This document shows, piece after piece, positions 34,760 through 43,066 of a DNA stretch of 43,141 nucleotides (positions are counted from its first letter, which is position 1; each line of letters begins with the position of its first letter). The stretch comes from Candidatus Kaiserbacteria bacterium. GTDB lineage: Bacteria; Patescibacteriota; Minisyncoccia; Phycocordibacterales; UBA2100. The stretch spans positions 1 through 43,141 of the forward strand of contig JACRFH010000063.1 in the NCBI GenBank assembly GCA_016217975.1, in the 5' to 3' direction. The notes beneath the pieces were generated by a model. The model did no database searches and had not been told where the DNA came from. It saw only the letters and a list, made by a program, of their open reading frames with translations. The position numbers were made by a program, and so were the translations under genes.

Positions 34760-36244
34760 AATACAAAACGCAAACCAAAGCATTTCCCCAGCGGCTATTG
34801 GCTAGTGGCTAGTCGCTCGCAACGCGGCGTAACCGTGCTGCTCGTCGTCGGATTCATGGGCATTTTCATGCTCATCCTCGGGACGATCACGAGTTTTGCC
34901 ATGCAGCAGGCAAAATATGGGCGTGCTCTTTACGATCGCGAACAGGCGCTCCATTCTGCGGAGGCGGGTCTCGAATATTACAGATGGTTTCTTGCGCACA
35001 ATCCCAACAACCTCACCAATGGCACCGGGTTGCCTGGCCCCTACGCCTATCTCGTAAATGATCCGGAAGGGGGAAATCTCGGGAGTGCCTCTATCTCTGT
35101 CTCGGGCGCGACGCAGTGCAGTCAAATCCAGTGGATCGATATCACGTCGGTCGGCAAATCTAATCTCAATCCAAGTTTTCCGCGCACGCTCTTTGCACGC
35201 TATATGCGCCCGTCGGTGGGCGCGTACTCATATTTGCTCAACAGCAACGTCTGGGCGGGCGCCGACCGCAATATCACGGGGCCCTATTTCAGCAATGGCG
35301 GAATCAGAATGGACGGCACAAATAATTCCGACGTGTCGAGCGCAGTTGCCACATGGAGTTGCGATTCTTCGTTTGGATGCAGCCCGACACAGACTAAAAA
35401 TGGCGTATGGGGTGCCGGCACGGGGAGCGCGCTTTGGAGTTATCCTATCGCATCGATCGATTTTGCGGCGATCGCCGCCAATTTCACGACACTCAAAGGC
35501 TATGCACAAAATAATGGCGGGAGATTTTTCGACACACCATCGGGGAGCACCTCGCAGCGCGGATATCACATCATCTTCAAAAGCGACGGCACGTTTGATG
35601 TCTATCGTGTGACGTCGACAACGGCAACTGCGAGCTACTCCAGCCAATATGGCTGGACAAGCGCCGAGTACAGTATCATCGCAACGCAGGTCTTCGTCGG
35701 AAATTACTCGATTCCGTCGTCATGTTCGCTCGTCTATATACAAGACAGAGTGTGGGTCGAGGGAGTAGTGTCGGGGAAGGTGACGGTGATTGCGGCGGAC
35801 ACTGTGCACTCCGGCGTCGTACCCGACGCGTATCTCTCCGGCAATATTACCTATGCAACAAACGACGGAAATGCAGGACTTACGGTCATTGCGGAAGGAA
35901 GTGTCTTGATTCCGCTCAATTCTCCTGACACGATGGAGATTCACGGCATCTTCGTGGCGCAAAGCGGGCACTATGGGCGCAATTTCTACACCTCTAATAG
36001 CGCCTATAGTCCCTACACCGTGCCTTCTGCATACAATTCATATGTGCTTCGCACCCAGCTTACGACCAACGGCTCCGTAGTCTCCAATGCGCGTACCGGC
36101 ACCTCATGGTCGTCGGGGGGCGCTACGATTTCCGGCTACCAATCTCGTGTCGATGCGTATGACGAATTGCAAGCGACCGCTCCGCCGCCCTTTACGCCGT
36201 CGGCCTCGACCGACTATCGGTTTGTGATTTGGCGGGAGCAGTGA
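34757..36244 (+). CDS. PilX-like prepilin/minor pilin-like protein
   Basis: SQRGVTVLLVVGFMGIFMLILGTITSFAMQQAKYGRALYDREQALHSAEAGLEY. Confidence 0.75.
   Translation: MNTKRKPKHFPSGYWLVASRSQRGVTVLLVVGFMGIFMLILGTITSFAMQQAKYGRALYDREQALHSAEAGLEYYRWFLAHNPNNLTNGTGLPGPYAYLVNDPEGGNLGSASISVSGATQCSQIQWIDITSVGKSNLNPSFPRTLFARYMRPSVGAYSYLLNSNVWAGADRNITGPYFSNGGIRMDGTNNSDVSSAVATWSCDSSFGCSPTQTKNGVWGAGTGSALWSYPIASIDFAAIAANFTTLKGYAQNNGGRFFDTPSGSTSQRGYHIIFKSDGTFDVYRVTSTTATASYSSQYGWTSAEYSIIATQVFVGNYSIPSSCSLVYIQDRVWVEGVVSGKVTVIAADTVHSGVVPDAYLSGNITYATNDGNAGLTVIAEGSVLIPLNSPDTMEIHGIFVAQSGHYGRNFYTSNSAYSPYTVPSAYNSYVLRTQLTTNGSVVSNARTGTSWSSGGATISGYQSRVDAYDELQATAPPPFTPSASTDYRFVIWREQ
34793..34820 (+). repeat. Right heptamer array GGCTATT/GGCTAGT/GGCTAGT/CGCTCGC in the prepilin leader
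   Basis: Period-7 units coding for GYWLVASRS. Confidence 0.85.
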
Positions 36245-36263
36245 GAGGATTAAATCGCATCTC

Positions 36264-36291
36264 TTGACAATGTGATCACATTGTCTACACT
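36264..36291 (+). promoter_or_regulatory. Promoter/operator of the RelB/YafQ-like module
   Basis: TTGACA (36264) and TACACT (36286); perfect 20-bp palindrome GACAATGTGATCACATTGTC (36266-36285) overlaps the promoter. Confidence 0.75.
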
Positions 36292-36297
36292 ACCACT

Positions 36298-36603
36298 ATG
36301 GTAGCAGTAATTACAAACGCAAAGAAGGACACAACAGTGCATGTGCGCATGAGCGCGCGTACGAAGCGTGAGGCGCAAAAGACCTTGAGGCGCATGGGAC
36401 TCGACGTCTCGACGGCGGTCAATTTGTTTTTGCATCGTGTTGTGAGCACGCAAGCCATTCCGTTTGAAGTGCGTACCGAGAACGGTTATACACCGGCACA
36501 AGAAAAACAAATCATTAAAGACACCGAATGGGCCCTCAAATACGGAAAGCGCTACGACGATATCGATGAAATGCATCGCGATATCATGAAAAAGTACGGC
36601 TAA
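36298..36603 (+). CDS. RelB/DinJ family antitoxin
   Basis: TVHVRMSARTKREAQKTLRRMGLDVSTAVNLFLHRVV. Confidence 0.88.
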   Translation: MVAVITNAKKDTTVHVRMSARTKREAQKTLRRMGLDVSTAVNLFLHRVVSTQAIPFEVRTENGYTPAQEKQIIKDTEWALKYGKRYDDIDEMHRDIMKKYG

Positions 36604-36605
36604 GC

Positions 36606-36887
36606 ATGTATACCGTCGTTGCGTCCGCAAAATACGGAAAGTCATACGTTCGCATCATGCGAGGCGGAAAGGTTAAGCCTGCGGCTGTTGATTTTGTTAT
36701 CGGTTACCTAAAGCGAGGCGAAGCACTGCCCGCCATTTGCAAAGACCATCAGCTAAAAGGCGACATGAGCGTGTATCACGAGTGTCATATCAAACACGAT
36801 CTCTTGCTGCAATATCGGCGCGACGAAGAAGCGAAACTGATAGTTCTCGTAAACATCGGGACGCATCAGGATTTGTTTGGCGATTAA
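36606..36887 (+). CDS. YafQ-like toxin
   Basis: GEALPAICKDHQLKGDMSVYHECHIKHDLLLQYRRDEEAKLIVLVNIGTHQDLF. Confidence 0.85.
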   Translation: MYTVVASAKYGKSYVRIMRGGKVKPAAVDFVIGYLKRGEALPAICKDHQLKGDMSVYHECHIKHDLLLQYRRDEEAKLIVLVNIGTHQDLFGD

Positions 36888-36960
36888 GCCGTCTGAAACC
36901 CCCGATATTTTTATGTCTCTTAGGGAGACAGAAGTTTAGTGCCCGTTAGTCCCTGTCATC

Positions 36961-36994
36961 TTGACAGGATGCGCAGGCACGGTAACATGTTACC
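36961..36994 (+). promoter_or_regulatory. Promoter/operator of the MazEF-like module
   Basis: TTGACA (36961-36966); 14-bp palindrome GGTAACATGTTACC (36981-36994) over the -10 region. Confidence 0.6.
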
Positions 36995-36995
36995 T

Positions 36996-37250
36996 ATGTC
37001 CCGCACACAGACCGCAAAGTCAAAGAGTCGGCTCGCTTCCGTTGCAGCAAAGATGCAGCGATACCGGGCTCGTCTGCGTCGGAAAGGCTTACGTCTCGTC
37101 CAGATCTGGGTCCCTGATACCCGAGCGCGCGGATTTGCAGAGGAGGCGCGTCGTCAATCGCTTGCCGTATCGAAGTCGAGGGAAGAACGAGCTGACATTG
37201 CTTTTGTGGAGGGCTTACTTGCAGACAACTTCGATCTTCCGAAGACATGA
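36996..37250 (+). CDS. MazE-like (DUF3018) antitoxin
   Basis: SVAAKMQRYRARLRRKGLRLVQIWVPDTRARGFAEEARRQS. Confidence 0.8.
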   Translation: MSRTQTAKSKSRLASVAAKMQRYRARLRRKGLRLVQIWVPDTRARGFAEEARRQSLAVSKSREERADIAFVEGLLADNFDLPKT

Positions 37251-37576
37251 AGCGCGGCGATATCGTGACGGTTGCTTTTTCCGGAGATTATGGCAAGCCG
37301 CGTCCGGCTGTCATCGTCCAGTCAGATCTTTTTAACGATACGCATGCGACGATACTTGTGTGCCCGTTCACCAGCAGTGCAGTTTCCAGCTCCATATTCC
37401 GCATTTCCGTGAGCCTATCCGCCGAAAACGAATTGCGTGTATTATCGCGCATTATGGTGGACAAAATCGCTCCGATACGGCGCGAAAAGATCGGGAAGAA
37501 GATAGGCACGCTGGACGGGGAGACGCTCTTACAACTCAACCGCAGTCTCGCATTATTCGTGGGATTGATATCTTAA
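37247..37576 (+). CDS. MazF/PemK toxin
   Basis: MKRGDIVTVAFSGDYGKPRPAVIVQSDLFNDTHATILVCPFTS. Confidence 0.9.
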   Translation: MKRGDIVTVAFSGDYGKPRPAVIVQSDLFNDTHATILVCPFTSSAVSSSIFRISVSLSAENELRVLSRIMVDKIAPIRREKIGKKIGTLDGETLLQLNRSLALFVGLIS

Positions 37577-37620
37577 GCGTTGGAATCCTTAAGTATGGGA
37601 ATAATGCTACAATCCGCGGG

Positions 37621-38382
37621 ATGAAAGCCCTGATCGTTGCCAATTGGAAGATGCAGCCAGCGACGTTTCGTGAGGCCCGCGCGTTGTTTGATGCGACCAA
37701 GAAAGCAGCTGATGCGGCAAGGGGCGTGCAGGTGATCGTCGCGCCTCCGGCGATCTTTTTGCGCGAGCTTTCAAAAGGATATCGCGGCAGGATCACGTTT
37801 GCCGTGCAAAATGCGCATTCGGCGACAGACACGGCACATACCGGTGAGATCTCATTTGCGCAGGCGCGTGACGCACGCGCGACTTACGCGCTCGTGGGCC
37901 ATGCCGAACGCCGCCATCCGCCGACTGGCGGAGGGGAGATCGATGAGGAAGTGCGCAAGAAAGTTGCAGCCGCACTTGCTGCGGACATCATTCCGATACT
38001 GTGCGTCGGCGAAGTGGAGCGCACCGGCAGTGGCGAGCATTTTAATTTTGTGAAAGAACAATTGCGTGTCGGTCTCAAGGACGTATCGCCATCTAATCTG
38101 AAGCGCGTGATTATCACCTATGAACCTCTATGGACGATCGGACAACCCAGACCGATGGATGCGCGCGAGATGCACGAGATGGCGATCTTCATCAGGAAAT
38201 CAATTGTCGAATCATATGGTCAGGCGGGTATGGATATAAAAATTCTCTATGGCGGCTCGATCAATGAGGCCACCGCTCCCGACATGCTCAAAAACGGCGA
38301 CGTGAAGGGTCTCCTCGTCGGCCGCGCAAGCGCCGATGGAAGTCATGTCACCAGACTGCTCGCATCGATAGCAAACGCTTAA
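37621..38382 (+). CDS. tpiA: Triosephosphate isomerase
   Basis: LIVANWKMQPATFREA; YALVGHAERRHP; ITYEPLWTIG; ILYGGSINEATAPDML. Confidence 0.93.
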   Translation: MKALIVANWKMQPATFREARALFDATKKAADAARGVQVIVAPPAIFLRELSKGYRGRITFAVQNAHSATDTAHTGEISFAQARDARATYALVGHAERRHPPTGGGEIDEEVRKKVAAALAADIIPILCVGEVERTGSGEHFNFVKEQLRVGLKDVSPSNLKRVIITYEPLWTIGQPRPMDAREMHEMAIFIRKSIVESYGQAGMDIKILYGGSINEATAPDMLKNGDVKGLLVGRASADGSHVTRLLASIANA

Positions 38383-38408
38383 TATATGGACATGCCATGT
38401 CCATATAT
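38382..38408. repeat. 27-nt near-perfect palindrome across the tpiA-pgk junction
   Basis: ATATATGGACATG-C-CATGTCCATATAT (13-bp perfect arms). Confidence 0.9.
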
Positions 38409-39551
38409 CCAGACCATATGAAATGCATCGATGAAATACCGGCAGCGGAATTGAAGGGCAAGCGAATACTTCTTCGTACCGGTATCGACTTACCGATCGA
38501 CGATAAAGGCAACGTATCGGACGTCTTTCGCCTTGAGCGTTCTCTTCCGACCATTCAGTTTCTATCCAAATGTGGCGCGCGAGTAATTATTGCCTCGAAA
38601 GCGGGGCATGCGCCAAAAGAAAAGATATCGATTGCCCCTATTGCAGAAGCACTGAAGAAATATATTTCTGTGTCATTCGTTCCTGATCTTACGGGAACCG
38701 CGGCACATGATGTTGTCGCGACCATGAAAGACGGAGAGATGATAATGATCGAAAATCTACAGCGCGATCCGCGTGAAATTGCCGGAGATGATTCATATGC
38801 AAAGGAATTGGCATCGCTGGCGGAGATATATGTCAATGACGCGTTCCCAAGCGCGCATCGCAAAAGCGCGACGATGACCGGAGTTCCAAAATTCCTGCCT
38901 TCGTATGCAGGTCTTCTCATGCGTGACGAAGTGCGCGAGATAAACGCTGCGCGTTCGCCGAGTTCCCCATCGTTTGCCATCCTTGGCGGTGCCAAATTCG
39001 AGACCAAGGCGCCGCTCATCAAGCTGCTTCTCGAGAAGTATAATCATGTATTTATTACAGGTGCCTTGGCCAATGATGTGTTCAAGGCGCGGGGGCTTCC
39101 TACGGGCCGATCTCTCATCTCGAAAGAATTGCCAGGTGCCGATATTCTCTCAAATCCGCGATTTCTCGCACCGATTGATGTCACCGTCGAGCGCTCTGAC
39201 AAGCAAGCGCGCGTGAAAAAGCCCGAAGAAGTTGAAACTGATGACAAGATAGTCGACATTGGGCCCGATACGGTAGCGATGCTTGCGCCGCATATCGCAA
39301 GCGCGAAATTTATTCTTTGGAATGGTCCGACAGGGATTTTTGAAGAAGGATATATCCGATACACTCAAAATATTGCCGAGCTCGTCGCAAAAAGCGAAGC
39401 AAAAAAAGTCATCGGCGGCGGCGATACGATCGCGGCGATAGAGCAGAGCGGTGTCGATCAATCCAAACTCGGGTTTCTCTCTACCGGCGGCGGCGCGATG
39501 CTCGAATATCTATTGAAAGGCACGCTTCCCGCGATCGAAGCCTTGAACTGA
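38397..39551 (+). CDS. pgk: Phosphoglycerate kinase (start may be the ATG at 38418)
   Basis: LKGKRILLRTGIDLPIDDKGNVSDVFRLERSLPTIQFL; FAILGGAKFETKAPLI; WNGPTGIFE. Confidence 0.9.
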   Translation: MSIYPDHMKCIDEIPAAELKGKRILLRTGIDLPIDDKGNVSDVFRLERSLPTIQFLSKCGARVIIASKAGHAPKEKISIAPIAEALKKYISVSFVPDLTGTAAHDVVATMKDGEMIMIENLQRDPREIAGDDSYAKELASLAEIYVNDAFPSAHRKSATMTGVPKFLPSYAGLLMRDEVREINAARSPSSPSFAILGGAKFETKAPLIKLLLEKYNHVFITGALANDVFKARGLPTGRSLISKELPGADILSNPRFLAPIDVTVERSDKQARVKKPEEVETDDKIVDIGPDTVAMLAPHIASAKFILWNGPTGIFEEGYIRYTQNIAELVAKSEAKKVIGGGDTIAAIEQSGVDQSKLGFLSTGGGAMLEYLLKGTLPAIEALN

Positions 39552-39554
39552 ATC

Positions 39555-39587
39555 CACAGCGCGCGGCGCATAGTGCCGCGCGCTGTG
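39555..39587 (+). terminator. GC-rich hairpin downstream of pgk
   Basis: CACAGCGCGCGGC-GCATAGT-GCCGCGCGCTGTG, 13-bp perfect stem, no T-tract. Confidence 0.5.
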
Positions 39588-39601
39588 CTACGCTTCGCGT
39601 A

Positions 39602-40495
39602 ATGCCTGCGGGTTCCTCTTCGAATCGAGTATCACAACTTGCGCTCGTCGCGCTTTTTGCGGGACTCGGTGCAGCGCTTGCGGTCGCGCTTACCACCTGG
39701 GGCATGCAAACATTTGCAGCGCACAAAGCCGCCAGTGGACTTGCTGGATATCCAGAAGCACAGGCGTGTAATGTGCTCGGTATACAGATACACGGTCAAG
39801 TCGTCGGAAGCCGCTCATATGTTCCAGTTGCCGATATGCAACCCCTGCAGAATCCGGATGGCAGCGCGACGCTCATTGCCCAGAATTACACGATCGCGGA
39901 CGAAGCCGATGACTTGCTCCGAAATGCTTCGAGGGATGAGTCGATAAAAGCGATACTCCTTGATATCGATTCAGGAGGAGGCTCGGTTGTCTCGGGCGAC
40001 GAGCTCTCGGCGAGCATTCGCAAGGTTGGGAAACCATCCGTTGTGGTGGTACACGATGTCGCGGCATCGACCGCATATCTCATAGCATCAGCCGCCGATC
40101 GCATTTTTGCATCGCAGGATTCCGCGATAGGGAGCATTGGGGAAACGGCCTCATTCATCACGCAAGTAGAGAAGAATAAAAAAGACGGATTGAAATACGA
40201 AATTCTTTCATCGGGGCCGTTTAAAGATATGTATAGCCCTGACAAGCCGATTACCGATGATGAACGTAAGCTCATCATGCGCGATATCCAAATCGGGCAC
40301 AACAATTTCGTAGAACTTGTTGCCTTGTACCGTCACCAGCCGGTCGAGGCAATAGAAAAGTTAGCTGATGGCTCGACAATGCTCGGCCGTGCTGCGCTTG
40401 CGAGTGGCCTCATAGATGAGATCGGGGGCATGTGGGAAGCGCTGGATTACCTCGAGAAGCAGATTGGTGAGCCGGTCTCGATCTGCTGGCAGTAG
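39602..40495 (+). CDS. sppA: Signal peptide peptidase SppA (S49 family)
   Basis: AILLDIDSGGGSVVSGDELSASIRK; VVVHDVAASTAYLIASAADRIFASQDSAIGSIG. Confidence 0.88.
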   Translation: MPAGSSSNRVSQLALVALFAGLGAALAVALTTWGMQTFAAHKAASGLAGYPEAQACNVLGIQIHGQVVGSRSYVPVADMQPLQNPDGSATLIAQNYTIADEADDLLRNASRDESIKAILLDIDSGGGSVVSGDELSASIRKVGKPSVVVVHDVAASTAYLIASAADRIFASQDSAIGSIGETASFITQVEKNKKDGLKYEILSSGPFKDMYSPDKPITDDERKLIMRDIQIGHNNFVELVALYRHQPVEAIEKLADGSTMLGRAALASGLIDEIGGMWEALDYLEKQIGEPVSICWQ

Positions 40496-40531
40496 ATGTA
40501 AGTTGAACGCATACCAGTCGTCTTATCCACC

Positions 40532-41998
40532 ATGAACTATCTCAAGAGGAGTTTCGCAGTTGCACTAACAATAGTCTCGCTTGGCGCTATGCCTATTGCA
40601 GCGGGAGCGCTTACGGTGGACGAAGTCCAGGCGCAGATACAATCACTCCTCTCGCAGATCTCCAGCCTCACAAACATTCTGAACACTCTGCGAGGACAGG
40701 CGAACACGGGAGTGGGCGTCTCTGGTTCGGCTGTTTCGCCAGAACCCGCCAGGCACCGTATCTGCGGAGTCGTGTGGCGGAATCTCTCGCAAGGCGCGCA
40801 AGGCGACGATGTACGCGCGATGCAGGAATTTTTGAGCGAACAAGGGTATCTTTCAGCGAATGCGACCGGATATTTTGGCCCGATGACCGCGAAGGCGGTT
40901 GCCAGTTGGCAAACATCACAGGGTGTTTCTGCTGTCGGCGCATTCGGTCCCATGTCGCGCGAGCGCGTCAAGATGTGGTGCGGGGGCGGAGGTGGCGGGA
41001 GCCTTCAAGCATCTCCGACGCGAGGCAACGCGCCGCTCACGGTGTACTTTTGGCACGTGATCGGAGGTGGTGCGTCGGAAGGGTACTCTATTGATTTTGG
41101 AGACGGAACGACGGGAACGCTTGATATCGGTTGCGGCGTCAATCCGCAATCCGGCGTCGGTGCATGTCCTCGTGCTCTCACCGCGTCGCATACGTATACT
41201 CAAAACGGCACGTACACGGCCACTCTTGTGCATTACACCAATCCGTGCGCTGGAGTGCGAACGGCGCCGACGGATGGTCCTGGATGGGAAGGCATCACAT
41301 GCATGGCACCAATTAGTCAAGAAATCGTCGGCAAAGTGCAGATCAATGTCGGCCAGGTAGCGTGTACCATGGAATACAAACCGGTGTGCGGCTCGAAGCA
41401 GATTTACTGCAGCACGACGCCGTGCAATCCGGTTCAGCAGACGTACGGCAATAAGTGCACGATGGAAGCGGACGGCGCGACGTTCCTCTACGATGGCCAG
41501 TGCCAAGACGTTTACGGCAACAGGCCACCGGTGATTTCAGGATTCTCCGGTCCGACAACGTTGAGCGTCAATCAAACAGGAACGTGGACGATTAATGCGA
41601 GCGATCCTGAAAATGGCCAACTGAGTTATCGTGTTTCTTGGGGGGATGAAAATTATGGACTTGCACCGCACGATGCGACTTTAGTCCCTTTGTTTATTCA
41701 AACGACCACCTTCACGCACGCGTACGCCAACGCTGGCACCTATACCGTTAGCGTTACTGTGCAAGATTCGAATGGTCAATCAGCGCAAACAACAACGACA
41801 GTGCAAGTGGGAAGCGGTGTCGCCTGCACGATGGAATACGCGCCGGTGTGCGGCCAGCCGCCGGAGCCGGCATGCCGCCACTCGATTCCCGCTTGTATGA
41901 TTGCAACTCCAGGGCCGCAAACCTATAGCAATCGCTGCATGCTGAACGCCGCAGGCGCGACGTTCCTCTACCAAGGTCAATGCGCAAATATGTACTAG
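40532..41998 (+). CDS. Secreted protein: peptidoglycan-binding domain, PKD domains, two Kazal-like Cys-rich domains
   Basis: GAQGDDVRAMQEFLSEQGYLSANATGYFGPMTAKAV; YSIDFGDGTTG; CTMEYKPVCGSKQIYCSTTPCNPVQQTYGNKCTMEADGATFLYDGQC and a second related copy. Confidence 0.8.
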   Translation: MNYLKRSFAVALTIVSLGAMPIAAGALTVDEVQAQIQSLLSQISSLTNILNTLRGQANTGVGVSGSAVSPEPARHRICGVVWRNLSQGAQGDDVRAMQEFLSEQGYLSANATGYFGPMTAKAVASWQTSQGVSAVGAFGPMSRERVKMWCGGGGGGSLQASPTRGNAPLTVYFWHVIGGGASEGYSIDFGDGTTGTLDIGCGVNPQSGVGACPRALTASHTYTQNGTYTATLVHYTNPCAGVRTAPTDGPGWEGITCMAPISQEIVGKVQINVGQVACTMEYKPVCGSKQIYCSTTPCNPVQQTYGNKCTMEADGATFLYDGQCQDVYGNRPPVISGFSGPTTLSVNQTGTWTINASDPENGQLSYRVSWGDENYGLAPHDATLVPLFIQTTTFTHAYANAGTYTVSVTVQDSNGQSAQTTTTVQVGSGVACTMEYAPVCGQPPEPACRHSIPACMIATPGPQTYSNRCMLNAAGATFLYQGQCANMY

Positions 41999-42061
41999 AT
42001 AGATGGTTGTATATCCCCACAACTACAGGCGGCGTGGCGCATGTGCTTGTATCATTCACGC

Positions 42062-42937
42062 ATGACCCTCACTGCCGTCATCGCACTTCTGCAAGCCGCA
42101 CTCACACTCCTCACGCTTGTATCTGCGCACCCGGAGCTCGGCCAGAGTTCCCGCGACAACGCAATGCAGGTCGCGTCGCAAGCGATCACCGTGGCGACAC
42201 AAGCGCTTGCGAACCCGCAGCCCTCTTCCACGGTACCACCGACGCACACAACTCCGATTTCCAGCCTCATCAACGTCCAGACCTGCCAGCATATCACCAT
42301 CCCCGCATGCTCGACAACCCTTGCTGCTTCATACGACAACAAAGGCTGCGTCACGAGCTATACGTGCGCACCGGTGCAGACGACAACTGCAAACACCCAA
42401 ATGCAGACGACGAGTACGCAGCCAAAGAGCGATGGGAGTTGTGTCGTGCACAATGCCTATTGTGGGGACACAATTATTCCAAATGGGGATTATTCCTATT
42501 ATGACTGCTGTCTCGCCGGTATCACTGCGCTGTGCCAAAACGGTACTTTGGTGCCTTCACAATGGGTTGGTCATGGTGCGAACGTACACACAACGAATTG
42601 GTGTCCACAAGATCCTGGGCACTATACAGCGTCCGATATTCGGATAAAAAAAGATGTAGTACCTATACGTGATGCCCTCGACAAACTATTACAGTTGCAC
42701 GCCATATTTTTCAAATGGAAAGACAGCGCGATGCCGCAAAGCGAACAAATGGGACTCATCGCGCAAGAGGTGCAGAAAGTATTTCCCGAGTCCGTCATTC
42801 AGGATGCGAGTGGCACGCTCTACTTGAATTACGCCTCACTTATTGCGCCTATTGTAGAGGCTCTAAAAGAGCTTAAGGCCCAAAACGATGCACTCCGCGC
42901 AGAAATAGAATCGTTTAAAAACCACGAATCCCATTAA
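42062..42937 (+). CDS. Secreted protein with C-terminal S74 intramolecular chaperone (endosialidase-like) domain
   Basis: SDIRIKKDVVPIRDALDKLLQLHAIFFKWKD...MGLIAQEVQKVFPESVIQDASGTLYLNYASLIAPIVEALKEL. Confidence 0.8.
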   Translation: MTLTAVIALLQAALTLLTLVSAHPELGQSSRDNAMQVASQAITVATQALANPQPSSTVPPTHTTPISSLINVQTCQHITIPACSTTLAASYDNKGCVTSYTCAPVQTTTANTQMQTTSTQPKSDGSCVVHNAYCGDTIIPNGDYSYYDCCLAGITALCQNGTLVPSQWVGHGANVHTTNWCPQDPGHYTASDIRIKKDVVPIRDALDKLLQLHAIFFKWKDSAMPQSEQMGLIAQEVQKVFPESVIQDASGTLYLNYASLIAPIVEALKELKAQNDALRAEIESFKNHESH

Positions 42938-43019
42938 GATTTCGGACGACAACGTACTGTGTTTATCCCCATCGTGAAGGCTAATAGAGAGTGACGACGG
43001 GTATACTAGACCCATTGCT

Positions 43020-43036
43020 CCGAAGCTCTGCTTCGG
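43020..43036. repeat. REP-like hairpin upstream of the partial transposase
   Basis: CCGAAGC-TCT-GCTTCGG. Confidence 0.55.
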
Positions 43037-43066
43037 TGCCAACGGAACAAAGAGTATGCTACCTGC

